Source: Saccharibacillus soli (lineage in GTDB: Bacteria > Bacillota > Bacilli > Paenibacillales > Paenibacillaceae). From it: a DNA stretch of 64,000 nucleotides. Of the stretch, positions 17,303 to 24,756 are shown one piece after another. The notes beneath the pieces were generated by a model, which had not been told where the DNA came from, ran no database searches, and saw nothing but the letters and a program-made list of their open reading frames with translations. The translations under genes were made by a program, and so were the position numbers. Numbering within the stretch: the first letter of the stretch is position 1; each line of letters begins with the position of its first letter. The stretch lies in NCBI GenBank assembly GCA_002189105.1, contig NIOB01000001.1, positions 682,001 through 746,000 on the forward strand, given 5' to 3'.

Positions 17303-18109
17303 CTACAGCATGAATTCCCGGTAAGGTACCGTCCATACCGTCTCGTGGGCGAGGCGGTGACCCTGATAGCCATCTTCTCCATAAGCTGTGCCGTGGTCGG
17401 AGAACGCCATGCAGAACGCCGGATTACGGCGTGCGCGTATCGCATCGAACAAACGCCCCAGTTCCGCATCGGCATAACGCAGCGCAGCGCGCTGGCTGTC
17501 TACCGAATCATGCTTGGCACCTGGAAGGAAGATATGGTTCGGGCCATGAATCGCGGAGACGTTGATAAACAGGAAAAAGCGTTCATCGGTCGGAATCTCC
17601 GCCAGCAGCTTGAGCGCATGATCCACCTGATTTCGGGTGGACTGTGGATGGGTTACCCCAAAGTTCATCCGCCAGAAGCTGCGCTGAAAGTAACCCGGCA
17701 GCACACGGGCAAGCGGGACTTTTTTGGTGAAAAAGATGACGCCCCCGATACACAGGGTATGATAGCCTTCCGCCGCTAGTCCCGATACGATGTCCGGTGT
17801 GTCGAACAGCCAGGTATGCGGATGCGTCTTGAGTCCGGTTCCGCGAGAATGGAACAATCGAACATGGGAAGCTTTGTCGGTGTTGGCTGGCGTAGGCAGG
17901 AAGCCGCCGAAGAAAGCGTGATGCGCCGCGTAGGTAAAGCTGCCGGGTGAATGGCGCTTCTCCCAGATGCCGCTGCCGCATAGATTGGGGCAGTTGTCGG
18001 CTTCCAGCATGGCGGCGTCATAACGCAGCGTGTCGAGCGTAATCATCAAAATGTCATGTGTGCCGACGACTTGATTCATATCGACAGGCGAGGGTGCGGG
18101 TCCAGTCAT
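17303..18109 (-). CDS. STM4013/SEN3800-family hydrolase (alkaline phosphatase/sulfatase superfamily)
   Basis: The product has 268 residues from ATG 18109, whose ATGA overlaps the TGA of the STM4014-family gene; AAGGAGGAAC lies inside that upstream gene. Metal-binding signatures of the alkaline phosphatase superfamily are visible: ILMITLDTLRYDAA near the N-terminus (Asp26) and FCMAFSDHGTAYGEDG near the C-terminus, plus VSAIHGPNHIFLPG between. The enzyme is short compared with sulfatases (usually above 400 residues), so it has a reduced core. It has no signal peptide and should act in the cytoplasm, probably on a phospho-, phosphono- or sulfo-ester made or consumed by its neighbours. The actual reaction is not known. 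Confidence 0.88.
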   Translation of the reverse strand: MTGPAPSPVDMNQVVGTHDILMITLDTLRYDAAMLEADNCPNLCGSGIWEKRHSPGSFTYAAHHAFFGGFLPTPANTDKASHVRLFHSRGTGLKTHPHTWLFDTPDIVSGLAAEGYHTLCIGGVIFFTKKVPLARVLPGYFQRSFWRMNFGVTHPQSTRNQVDHALKLLAEIPTDERFFLFINVSAIHGPNHIFLPGAKHDSVDSQRAALRYADAELGRLFDAIRARRNPAFCMAFSDHGTAYGEDGYQGHRLAHETVWTVPYREFML

Positions 18110-19389
18110 ACTTGTGTTCCTCCTTGAATGATGCCCGGCAAAGGAAAGTTCGACCGGTGGGTCATCCAGCGGCTCATCTCCCACGCATACGGGTCCAGCC
18201 CGTCATGAGAGACGCGGCGCAGCAGATCACCGAATGGATTGACATCGGCGATGTACGGTCGTTCGCCGTTTCGGTCGATCAATACGTCGATGCCTGCCGA
18301 GGCTGAAGCGGGAAAGGCGGTCATGGCGGCCAGTGCTTCGCGGCGTGCAGCCGTTAATGAAGCTTGGGTAATTCCAGCCTCTTCGGGCGTGAGCCTTTGG
18401 CTGCGCAGATGCAGATTCGTAATGGGCGTCTGGCCTGCCCGCACTACGCAGTGTCCGGCTTCACCAAAAGCGACAAGCTGCCGCAGATCAAGCGGCCGAT
18501 CGCCCACTGAAAGCTTGGGAATCCAGCGCTCCGCGTGGAGACCATGTCCGCACAGATAGCCAATCAGCGTGCGAATGTCTTCCGAATCGGTGAGCGTGCG
18601 CACCTGTTTGGCGTTATAGAAGACGCCGGGGCGCTGCACATAGACTTCGGCACGAAGCGAAGTCGTCGCTCTCTCCTCGCCGGTGCGAGGGTTGATCTGG
18701 TAGGCGATCACACCGGAGGCGGCCGAGCCAAAGGCCAGCTTCAGAAATACGCGGTGCATGCGCCGCTCGGACATCGCCGTGCGAACGGCTTCATAGCCGG
18801 TCAGCTTCTCCGGCTCCGCCAGCAGCGCCGGCACGGAAACGCCGGCTTCCTTCAGCCGCCGGTGGCAGGCCCGCTTGTCGAACATGATGGCGATCTCCGC
18901 CGGATCGTTCCAGAACAAGGCCTGCGGCCAGGCTTGCGCGGCTTCGCGGGAGAGCCGCGCAAGCAGGCGGCAGAAGCCGCGAAACCACTGCGACGGATGC
19001 ATCAGTCGCACGGGCTGCTCTTGCAGCGCGAGTGCCGCGCGCCGGGAGAACCGGTACGGGTCGCGCCTGCCGCGCAGCGGCAGCAGTTCGTCGCCGTCGT
19101 CATGCTCCGGCGAACCGAGCGCGATGAGTGCGCGCTCCACAGCAAAATGCTCACCCGGCGCGTCCAGCCGGATCAGCGGAACCGAACCGGCGGGAAGGCC
19201 GGCTTCGGCAGCCGCTTCAGCCAGCGGCGTACCGGCAAGCAGTCGTTCATACGGTACAACAAAGGGCTGCGGCAGTCCCAGAGAACGCCGGGCCTGGCGC
19301 AGACCGTCGGTTCGTTCCCCTTCGGCATGGGCAATCAGCAGAAGGGGGATGAGGTGTGGATCGGCGTCTAAATGATCGGGATGCATCAT
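18106..19389 (-). CDS. STM4014-family protein, ATP-grasp-like
   Basis: The product has 427 residues from ATG 19389 (or the next ATG, 19386); AAAGG lies upstream on the minus strand. The middle and C-terminal parts show ATP-grasp features: FDKRACHRRLKEAGVSVPAL (central domain entry), RVFLKLAFGSAASGVIAY (lysine and small-residue loop contacting ATP), and a C-terminal GIDVLIDRNGERPYIADVNP with the acidic and Asn metal ligands. ATP-grasp enzymes join a carboxylate to an amine or thiol through an acyl phosphate, so this is the likely ligation step of the cluster. The N-terminal 140 residues are unrecognised. Local G+C is high. Its start lies 249 bases beyond the STM4015-family stop, with two hairpins in between. 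Confidence 0.87.
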   Translation of the reverse strand: MMHPDHLDADPHLIPLLLIAHAEGERTDGLRQARRSLGLPQPFVVPYERLLAGTPLAEAAAEAGLPAGSVPLIRLDAPGEHFAVERALIALGSPEHDDGDELLPLRGRRDPYRFSRRAALALQEQPVRLMHPSQWFRGFCRLLARLSREAAQAWPQALFWNDPAEIAIMFDKRACHRRLKEAGVSVPALLAEPEKLTGYEAVRTAMSERRMHRVFLKLAFGSAASGVIAYQINPRTGEERATTSLRAEVYVQRPGVFYNAKQVRTLTDSEDIRTLIGYLCGHGLHAERWIPKLSVGDRPLDLRQLVAFGEAGHCVVRAGQTPITNLHLRSQRLTPEEAGITQASLTAARREALAAMTAFPASASAGIDVLIDRNGERPYIADVNPFGDLLRRVSHDGLDPYAWEMSRWMTHRSNFPLPGIIQGGTQV

Positions 19390-19576
19390 GGAATAATCGT
19401 ACCTTTCTGTGAAAAGGCGATAGGAAGCCGGAAAGAGGAGCGCAGCAGCTCGCTCCTTGCGGTTTCCTTGCGGCTGGATGCGGGCAGTTCGGTTAAGGGC
19501 TTGTTGTTTAAGGGCTTTATCTTAATGATTTATCTTATAAGCAATGATTTTGATACCCGCATTTACTTATGCGCGT

Positions 19577-19609
19577 CACGAAATGAGCTTGGGGCGTGCT
19601 CATTTCGTG
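19577..19609. repeat. Perfect 12-bp inverted repeat between the STM4015 and STM4014 genes
   Basis: CACGAAATGAGC (19577-19588) and GCTCATTTCGTG (19598-19609) are exact reverse complements around a 9-base loop. No T run follows on either strand, so it is not a classical terminator. It lies in the transcript between the two genes and may act on mRNA stability or processing, or bind a regulator. Confidence 0.85.
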
Positions 19610-19613
19610 GGTC

Positions 19614-19652
19614 GCTTGACTGAATGAGCAGAAGACGCTCATTCAGTCAAGC
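19614..19652. repeat. Perfect 16-bp inverted repeat covering the STM4015-family stop codon
   Basis: GCTTGACTGAATGAGC (19614-19629) and GCTCATTCAGTCAAGC (19637-19652) are exact reverse complements around a 7-base loop. The right arm contains the last codons and TGA of the STM4015-family gene. It lies 4 bases from the 12-bp repeat, and both contain GCTCATT. No T run is present. Confidence 0.88.
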
Positions 19653-20490
19653 TTGGATACCGATATTCCTCCCCATCATACTCATCCACATCCTGACGAT
19701 CACTGACGTCGGCGTTAGGCAGTTCGGCGGTAATGCGAGTCATCATTTCCTCCGACATATAGTGGAAATGCAGATCCAGATGCGGCAGTCGGCGGATCTT
19801 CTCACTGGCAAGCAGCGCTTCGGCACCGACATCGCTTAACGTACCTTCCGACAGATCAAGAGTGTCCAGTGTATCCAGCAGCGTGGATTGGGCGATCGCC
19901 GCCGCGATTTCGTCCTGAATCTCGCTGTCTTTGAGGCCGAGATACGTCAGTTTCGGGAACAAGCCTGGCTTGGCGACTGCCATGACTTCTTCGAGCGTCG
20001 CGTCGAAGCCATAATTTTCTACGCCTATGTATAGTTCGAGTTTTTGCAGAGCGGGAAGATGCGCCTGCGCGATGGATTGCAGCACGCCTTTGCCCAGTCC
20101 GCCGCAGATGATAATCAGTTCTTCCAGCTTCTCATGCGAGATCTGACCGAGGCTCAGATCGGTACTGCCCTTGATCGTCAGTGAAGTCAGCTCCGGATAC
20201 GCAGCGAACAGCGGATTCAGATCGGATTGAATGATCCATGAGACTTCGCACTCTTCATAGCTCATATCGCCGATGAACAAGCTGCGCAGCGCCGGGAACT
20301 TCGTGCTCAGACGCACCAGCGCGGCCACCACATCGGCAGAAGAGTTTTCATACGAGCCGCCCCAATCGCCGATAATCAAGCGGGACAGCGCAGCAGCTTC
20401 CGGTTTGTCTGCCAACTGCTCCAACATCTCGACCATATTTTTACCGTCTTCGTAATCTTCATAGCCAAGGCTAAGTTTGATTTCCGTCAT
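19639..20490 (-). CDS. STM4015-family leucine-rich-repeat protein
   Basis: The product has 283 residues from ATG 20490, preceded by GGGAGGG on the minus strand. It is acidic and made of leucine-rich-repeat units, for example LRSLFIGDMSYEECE, LTSLTIKGSTDLSLG, LQKLELYIGVENYG and LTYLGLKDSEIQDE, with a disordered acidic end. There is no signal peptide. The family is named after Salmonella STM4015 and accompanies the two radical SAM proteins, the hydrolase and the ATP-grasp protein. It is the first gene of the operon here and may be a scaffold, substrate-recognition subunit, or even the protein being modified; these are inferences. Its 3' end lies within a strong hairpin. Confidence 0.88.
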   Translation of the reverse strand: MTEIKLSLGYEDYEDGKNMVEMLEQLADKPEAAALSRLIIGDWGGSYENSSADVVAALVRLSTKFPALRSLFIGDMSYEECEVSWIIQSDLNPLFAAYPELTSLTIKGSTDLSLGQISHEKLEELIIICGGLGKGVLQSIAQAHLPALQKLELYIGVENYGFDATLEEVMAVAKPGLFPKLTYLGLKDSEIQDEIAAAIAQSTLLDTLDTLDLSEGTLSDVGAEALLASEKIRRLPHLDLHFHYMSEEMMTRITAELPNADVSDRQDVDEYDGEEYRYPSLTE

Positions 20491-20530
20491 CCCAATCCCT
20501 CCCGAAATGGTGAATAAAAAACCTAAACTC

Positions 20531-20559
20531 AACCTAACATCGCGCCAGCGCCGAGTCAA
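20531..20559 (-). promoter_or_regulatory. Candidate promoter of the STM4015-STM4011 operon
   Basis: Minus strand: TTGACT, a 17-base spacer and TAGGTT, about 40 bases upstream of ATG 20490 and just after the terminator of the preceding operon. Confidence 0.6.
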
Positions 20560-20562
20560 GTT

Positions 20563-20592
20563 AAAAACAGGAACTTGTGTTCCTGTTTTTTT
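20563..20592. terminator. Perfect terminator hairpin upstream of the STM4015 operon
   Basis: AAAAACAGGAAC and GTTCCTGTTTTT are exact complements around TTGT, with T runs on both strands. On the minus strand it ends the DUF1648/DUF5808 operon and insulates the STM4015 promoter. Confidence 0.93.
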
Positions 20593-20821
20593 GTCTGAAT
20601 TTTGATCCTTTTACAACGTAATAAAGGAGGCATCGTCAAGGCGGCTGCAAGATTCCTGACAGCCAAAGCCCGCTCATTTCGCTCAGAGAGCGAAGCGGGC
20701 GGGCGCAGAAGGGGAAGTTTAGAGAAGTCCATGTAGAAGAACGAGATAACAGGGAGAGAGGAGAATGAAATTAGTGACCAAGCAATGATCTGGATGGTTC
20801 GACTTCAAGAGACCCAAGCCA
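20593..20821. other. Intergenic stretch with one G+C-rich hairpin
   Basis: No supported gene. GCCCGCT (20668-20674) and AGCGGGC (20694-20700) close a bulged hairpin without a T run. Its left side contains GCTCATTTCG (20672-20681), which also occurs in the 12-bp repeat at 19598-19607. AAAGGAGG at 20622-20629 looks like a ribosome binding site but no start codon follows. Confidence 0.5.
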
Positions 20822-21922
20822 TCAGCCTGCCAGGAGAATCGCTGCCGATACCGCTGCAACGGGAACCAGAACGATCGCCGTCATGATGAACCAGCTGACC
20901 GGACGGGCAAAGTTGAACGTCCAGCCGAGGCCGAACCGTTTTTCCGTCATAAACGAAGGGTCCTGTGGATTATAGTAGAACAGACCGCCGCGCCAATGCT
21001 GATCGTCACCGAAGCGCTGGTGCATGTTCTCTTCCGTCAGCCCCTTGCGTTTGACGTAGATCAGGAGCAGTACGATGGGAACAAGCAGAACGCCAAGGAA
21101 AGTGAAGAAGTAACGGAGCGGAAGCGTCCCATCAAAGGCGTAGGTGCTGCGAGCCTGCATAAAGCTGAACATGAGCGTCACGATCAGCGATACAAAATAG
21201 AGGACATACGTATTGGAAGTCAGAATCAACTTTTGTTTGCGCAGTGAACCTTCAGGGTCCTTTGGATCAAGACGGCGCGGCATATGAGCCAATGAGAGGT
21301 GAATCAGGAAGAACAGCAGCGTCATGCCAAGCTGGACGAAGTTCAGCATATAGACGCTGCCCAGCGACTTGACCTGATAACGGTCAGGCAGACCGGCGGC
21401 ATCAAAATGCACGGGCAAGGGATTGGGAATATGGTTCCAGTTGCGGGCGACGATCAGCCAGGAAACCGCAATCACAATCAAGTGAAGCAGATAAGCCCAA
21501 GGGCGGATGCCGGAAACGGAATGTCTGCGGCCCTCGCCGATGTAAGCCGTCCTTTTGGAAGAATCCGTCAGCTTCCAGCCGCGTTCTTTTTTCAGAGCCA
21601 AGGCTTGTCTTCGGGTGAGATTCCAGGCGATGGAGACGCCGATGGCCTGAGGAACCAGCAGCAGAGCCAGCGTCCAGCCCTCCGATCCATTGGAGAGTGA
21701 GTAGGCAATGAAGGCGAGCAGGATTCCGATTACAGCCCCCGCCAGTCCAAGCTCCAGAAATCGCCGGCGAATGGAAGAAATCTGCGGAAGCTGGCGATCC
21801 TCCTGAGGAATATAGACGCCAAGCAGCGTGGAATTCATCCAGAGCGGCAGACCGATAAGCGATAACAGCCAGATGATGTCCAGAACAACGGTAATCGAGA
21901 TAAAAGCAGAGATTGGATTCAT
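20822..21922 (-). CDS. DUF1648/DUF5808 polytopic membrane protein
   Basis: The product has 366 residues from ATG 21922 and about eight hydrophobic segments. The motif WNHIPNPLPVHFDAAGLPDRY near residue 165 is the signature of DUF1648, here followed by more helices. The C-terminal NPQDPSFMTEKRFGLGWTFN matches the DUF5808 pattern. Its start overlaps the stop of the GntR-family gene by four bases, so the two form a pair. Membrane proteins with DUF1648 encoded behind a short GntR regulator (as for the Bacillus SdpI/YtrA-type arrangements) are often linked to cell-envelope stress or toxin immunity, but no such role can be shown here. Confidence 0.85.
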   Translation of the reverse strand: MNPISAFISITVVLDIIWLLSLIGLPLWMNSTLLGVYIPQEDRQLPQISSIRRRFLELGLAGAVIGILLAFIAYSLSNGSEGWTLALLLVPQAIGVSIAWNLTRRQALALKKERGWKLTDSSKRTAYIGEGRRHSVSGIRPWAYLLHLIVIAVSWLIVARNWNHIPNPLPVHFDAAGLPDRYQVKSLGSVYMLNFVQLGMTLLFFLIHLSLAHMPRRLDPKDPEGSLRKQKLILTSNTYVLYFVSLIVTLMFSFMQARSTYAFDGTLPLRYFFTFLGVLLVPIVLLLIYVKRKGLTEENMHQRFGDDQHWRGGLFYYNPQDPSFMTEKRFGLGWTFNFARPVSWFIMTAIVLVPVAAVSAAILLAG

Positions 21923-22326
21923 GAAGAGGTTCCTCCTTTAGATGGCGGATTTTGAATCTGACGATACAGAGTGCGAAGCAGTTCCAGCAGATCAGCTTCG
22001 CTCATGCCTCTAGCTACCGATTCGGCAGCAAGCGGGCGCAGATCCCGCTGTAGGCGCTGACGAAACGCTTCATCGGCCGAAGGCTGGCTGCCTGGCTGCA
22101 CGATGACTCCCTGTTTGCGGTGAATCTCCAGAAATCCATCCTGCTTCAACGCCTGATACGCTTTGTTGACGGTATGCAGGTTGATTCCCAGATCGGCAGC
22201 CAGCGTGCGTACGGATGGCAGAGGCTGACCAGGGGACAGGGTACCCGACGCGATCCCCTCAACGAGCTGATCGGCCAATTGTTTGTAGAGCGGCACTTCC
22301 GATTGCAGATCCAGCTCGATAAACAT
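21919..22326 (-). CDS. GntR-family transcriptional regulator, YtrA subfamily
   Basis: The product has 135 residues from ATG 22326, preceded by AAAGGAGGAA on the minus strand. The first 75 residues are the winged helix (PLYKQLADQLVEGIASGTLS, then SVRTLAADLGINLHTVNKAY). The tail of about 50 residues is too short for the usual GntR effector domain and fits the YtrA subfamily, which commonly regulates its own operon with a membrane protein. It overlaps the DUF1648/DUF5808 gene. A palindrome over the probable -10 box (22350-22368) is the candidate self-operator. Confidence 0.92.
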   Translation of the reverse strand: MFIELDLQSEVPLYKQLADQLVEGIASGTLSPGQPLPSVRTLAADLGINLHTVNKAYQALKQDGFLEIHRKQGVIVQPGSQPSADEAFRQRLQRDLRPLAAESVARGMSEADLLELLRTLYRQIQNPPSKGGTSS

Positions 22327-22349
22327 CGTATTCCTCCTTTGTTCGCTTT

Positions 22350-22368
22350 GTTATATATATAGTATAAC
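22350..22368 (-). promoter_or_regulatory. Candidate operator and -10 region of the GntR operon
   Basis: GTTATA (22350-22355) and TATAAC (22363-22368) form an inverted repeat. On the minus strand it includes TATACT, a likely -10 box about 35 bases upstream of the GntR start, so repressor binding here would block transcription. The matching -35 (TCTTGT, 17-base spacing) is weak. Confidence 0.5.
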
Positions 22369-22430
22369 AGATAGAACGGATTAACAAGACTTTATGAGCG
22401 ACCGAGAAAAATAGAACGGCTCGTGGTATG

Positions 22431-22596
22431 CTAGGGCGTGTGCGCAAACTTCGAGGGGAGCAGATTGAGGCGGATTTTCGATCTCAACAAGGAAGGGTTC
22501 CGAAGGCGTGCCGGGGTACGTCAAGGAGCACTGACGCCGTGGAGGGCGAAAAGGCGACTAAAGATGCACATCGTTAAGTTTGCGTACGCGGCCTAG
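22431..22596. repeat. 166-bp element with imperfect 21-bp terminal inverted repeats
   Basis: The left end CTAGGGCGTGTGCGCAAACTT (22431-22451) and the reverse complement of the right end (22576-22596) agree at 18 of 21 positions. Both ends carry CTAGG/CCTAG. The interior is G+C-rich with further partial complementarity (GGATTTTCG against CGAAAAGGC) and has no open reading frame of note. It resembles a MITE-like or structured repeat. Only one copy is present in this window. Confidence 0.6.
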
Positions 22597-22632
22597 AAAA
22601 GGTGAACGGATAGAATGAAGGGATGAAGAAAC

Positions 22633-22845
22633 ATGAGCGAACATCACACCAGCGACGCCCAGCACCTGGAACGTCTGAGGCAGCGGATTGCATTGGAAGC
22701 GGAAGAGAGCGAGTGGCTGGAAGACCTGCTGCATCGTCTTGCCGAGACGGAAGCGCAGAACAAGCGGCTGCGTGAAGCGCTGCTCAAAGCCAATGGCCGC
22801 AAGCCCAACATGTCAACCAAGCTGCGCGATGCGCTGTACGAATAA
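22633..22845 (+). CDS. Small coiled-coil protein of unknown function (70 residues)
   Basis: ATG 22633 lies a few bases after AGGGATGAAG, a modest ribosome binding site. The 70-residue product is highly charged with leucine and glutamate heptads from about residue 12 to 52 (LERLRQRIALEAEESEWLED, then LAETEAQNKRLREALLKANG), which predicts a coiled coil, and a basic tail. It lies 59 bases before the lpd gene in the same orientation and could be cotranscribed. I do not recognise the family. Confidence 0.6.
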   Translation: MSEHHTSDAQHLERLRQRIALEAEESEWLEDLLHRLAETEAQNKRLREALLKANGRKPNMSTKLRDALYE

Positions 22846-22904
22846 CACGGGAAACACCTGAACCCATTCAAGCCATTCAGGGAAAAATCGGAGGAGGTTA
22901 ACGA

Positions 22905-24326
22905 ATGACCATTACATGCGATGTCGCCGTACTCGGCGGAGGAACGGGCGGCTACGTAGCGGCCATCAAGGCTGCACAGCTCGGCAAGGACGTCATTATC
23001 ATTGAACGGGAGAAGCTGGGGGGAACCTGCCTGCACAAAGGCTGTATCCCAACCAAATCCCTGCTGCGCAGCGCCGAAGTCTATTCGCTGCTTCAGGATG
23101 CGGAAGCCTACGGTGTGGAAACGGCGGGAACCTTTCTTGCCTTCCCAAAAGTTCAGGAGCGTAAACGCGGAATCGTGGACAAGCTGTACCAGGGCGTTCA
23201 ATACCTGATGCGCAAAAACAAAATTAAGGTCATTCAGGGTAGTGGACGCATTATCGGACCTTCGATCTTCTCGCCGCGCAGCGGGGCGGTAGCGGTCGAA
23301 CTTCCGGATGGGGAAATGGAAACGATTGTGCCGCAGAATCTGATTATTGCGACCGGCTCGCGTCCGCGTGCGATTCCGGGTCTTGAGCCAGATGGGGAGT
23401 TCATTCTGACCAGTGACGACGCAGTTGAATTGGAGAAGCTGCCGGAGTCCATGCTGATCGTCGGCGGCGGCGTAATCGGCCTGGAGTGGGCATCAATGTT
23501 AAGCGATTTTGACGTCAAGATTACCGTGGTGGAGCTTGCGGATCAGATTCTGCCCGGGGAAGACGAAGAGGTGGCTCGTGAGCTGACCCGTGCCCTGACC
23601 AAACGCGGGATTGAGATCCACACCGGCGTTGAACTGAAGACGGAGACTTATTCGGCAGATAAAAAGGGCATCTCGATCTCCGCCGTTTATCAAGGGGAAG
23701 AACGGGTGCTGACGGCATCGCAGATGCTGCTGTCAGTTGGACGTGCAGCCAATGTGGAAGGCATTGGTCTGGAGAACACGGACATCCGCGTGGTGAATGG
23801 CTTTATCGGAGTGAACGACCATTTCCAGACCGGGGAATCGCACATCTATGCCATTGGCGACTGTATCGGTGGACTTCAGCTGGCCCATGCGGCGAGTCAT
23901 GAAGGGATCGAAGCGGCGCTTCACCTCGCAGGGCAGCCGGGGCACGGCTATGATCCGGATTTTGTGCCGCGCTGCGTGTATACGCATCCTCAAGTCGGCA
24001 GTGTCGGTCTGACCGAGAAAAAAGCACGTGAGCTGGGGCGTACGGTCAAGTCGGCCAAAGTGCCCTTCTCGGCCATCGGCAAAGCACTGGTTGAAGGTCA
24101 TGCGGAAGGATTCGCCAAAGTGGTCGCAGATGTAGAAACCGGCGATCTGGTCGGTGTGCAGATCATTGGACCGCAGGCTACGGAACTGATCGCGGAAGCG
24201 GCGCTGGCCAAAGTGCTCGATGCCACGCCATGGGAAGTGGGCAGCATGGTACATGCCCATCCTACCTTGTCTGAGGTGCTTGGCGAAGCCATGCTGGCTA
24301 TCGACGGTCACGCCATCAACGTCTAA
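22905..24326 (+). CDS. lpdA: Dihydrolipoyl dehydrogenase (E3) of a 2-oxoacid dehydrogenase complex
   Basis: The product has 473 residues from ATG 22905 (GGAGGAGG upstream). It reoxidises the dihydrolipoyl arm of E2 using FAD and NAD+. Visible features are the FAD-binding GGGTGG at residues 11-16, the redox-active pair in GGTCLHKGC (Cys42 and Cys47), the NAD-binding IVGGGVIGLEWA, the second FAD contact IYAIGDCIGG and the C-terminal HAHPTLSEVLGEA with the catalytic His-Glu pair. The position ahead of bkdAA, bkdAB and bkdB points to the branched-chain complex, as in Bacillus, but a terminator separates it from them and it may serve several complexes. Confidence 0.93.
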   Translation: MTITCDVAVLGGGTGGYVAAIKAAQLGKDVIIIEREKLGGTCLHKGCIPTKSLLRSAEVYSLLQDAEAYGVETAGTFLAFPKVQERKRGIVDKLYQGVQYLMRKNKIKVIQGSGRIIGPSIFSPRSGAVAVELPDGEMETIVPQNLIIATGSRPRAIPGLEPDGEFILTSDDAVELEKLPESMLIVGGGVIGLEWASMLSDFDVKITVVELADQILPGEDEEVARELTRALTKRGIEIHTGVELKTETYSADKKGISISAVYQGEERVLTASQMLLSVGRAANVEGIGLENTDIRVVNGFIGVNDHFQTGESHIYAIGDCIGGLQLAHAASHEGIEAALHLAGQPGHGYDPDFVPRCVYTHPQVGSVGLTEKKARELGRTVKSAKVPFSAIGKALVEGHAEGFAKVVADVETGDLVGVQIIGPQATELIAEAALAKVLDATPWEVGSMVHAHPTLSEVLGEAMLAIDGHAINV

Positions 24327-24335
24327 ATAAGCATC

Positions 24336-24368
24336 AGCTCGTTCCGCGAATGGCGGGACGGGCTTTTT
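24336..24368 (+). terminator. Intrinsic terminator after lpdA
   Basis: AGCTCGTTCCGC and GCGGGACGGGCT form a hairpin (with G-T pairs) followed by TTTTT. It separates lpdA from the bkdAA operon. Confidence 0.85.
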
Positions 24369-24756
24369 GTCCGTTGCTGCCTGTCTGCCGGATCGTCATT
24401 GGTTCTTCTGCGAATCATCGACTCTACTTATGCCGCTGCTGAGTCGTCAACGGCTCGGGCGGATAATGAAAGAGAGAGGATCAGGGCTGTCTACTCCGGA
24501 ACTCTGTCTGTCGGTGAAGTTCTTGCTGCTGAAGGCCTTGTTCTTCTTCCACTCCTCCCATTTGAAAAACGAAGTCTGCTGCCCTACGGTAAAGCGGCTA
24601 TTTTCTTTTTGCCCGGAAAAGGATTATAATAGGGTCGAATCGAGAATTAGTACCAGGTTTTAAGACGTCGTGCCAGATAAAGGGATTTGACTTTACCGCG
24701 ACCGACTCATGATCTTCATTTTATTCATGTTGACGACATTTAAGGAGGTTCCCGTA
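24369..24756 (+). other. 388-base leader region ahead of bkdAA
   Basis: No supported gene. TATAAT occurs at 24625-24630 without a convincing -35 box and would give a leader of about 120 bases. No sigma-54 signature (TGGCAC-N5-TTGC) was found, although Bacillus bkd operons use that factor. A frame at 24399-24629 has no ribosome binding site. Confidence 0.4.

Noticed and set aside
19535-19603. 22-codon minus-strand frame with two cysteines between the STM4015 and STM4014 genes, considered as a precursor peptide for the radical SAM enzymes
   Set aside because: It starts inside the 12-bp hairpin and has no ribosome binding site; nothing else supports translation.
20765-20788. Seven-codon frame behind GAGAGAGGAGA
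   Set aside because: Too short to support; probably chance.
24399-24629. 76-codon frame in the leader of bkdAA
   Set aside because: No ribosome binding site and unremarkable composition; it ends at the likely -10 box.
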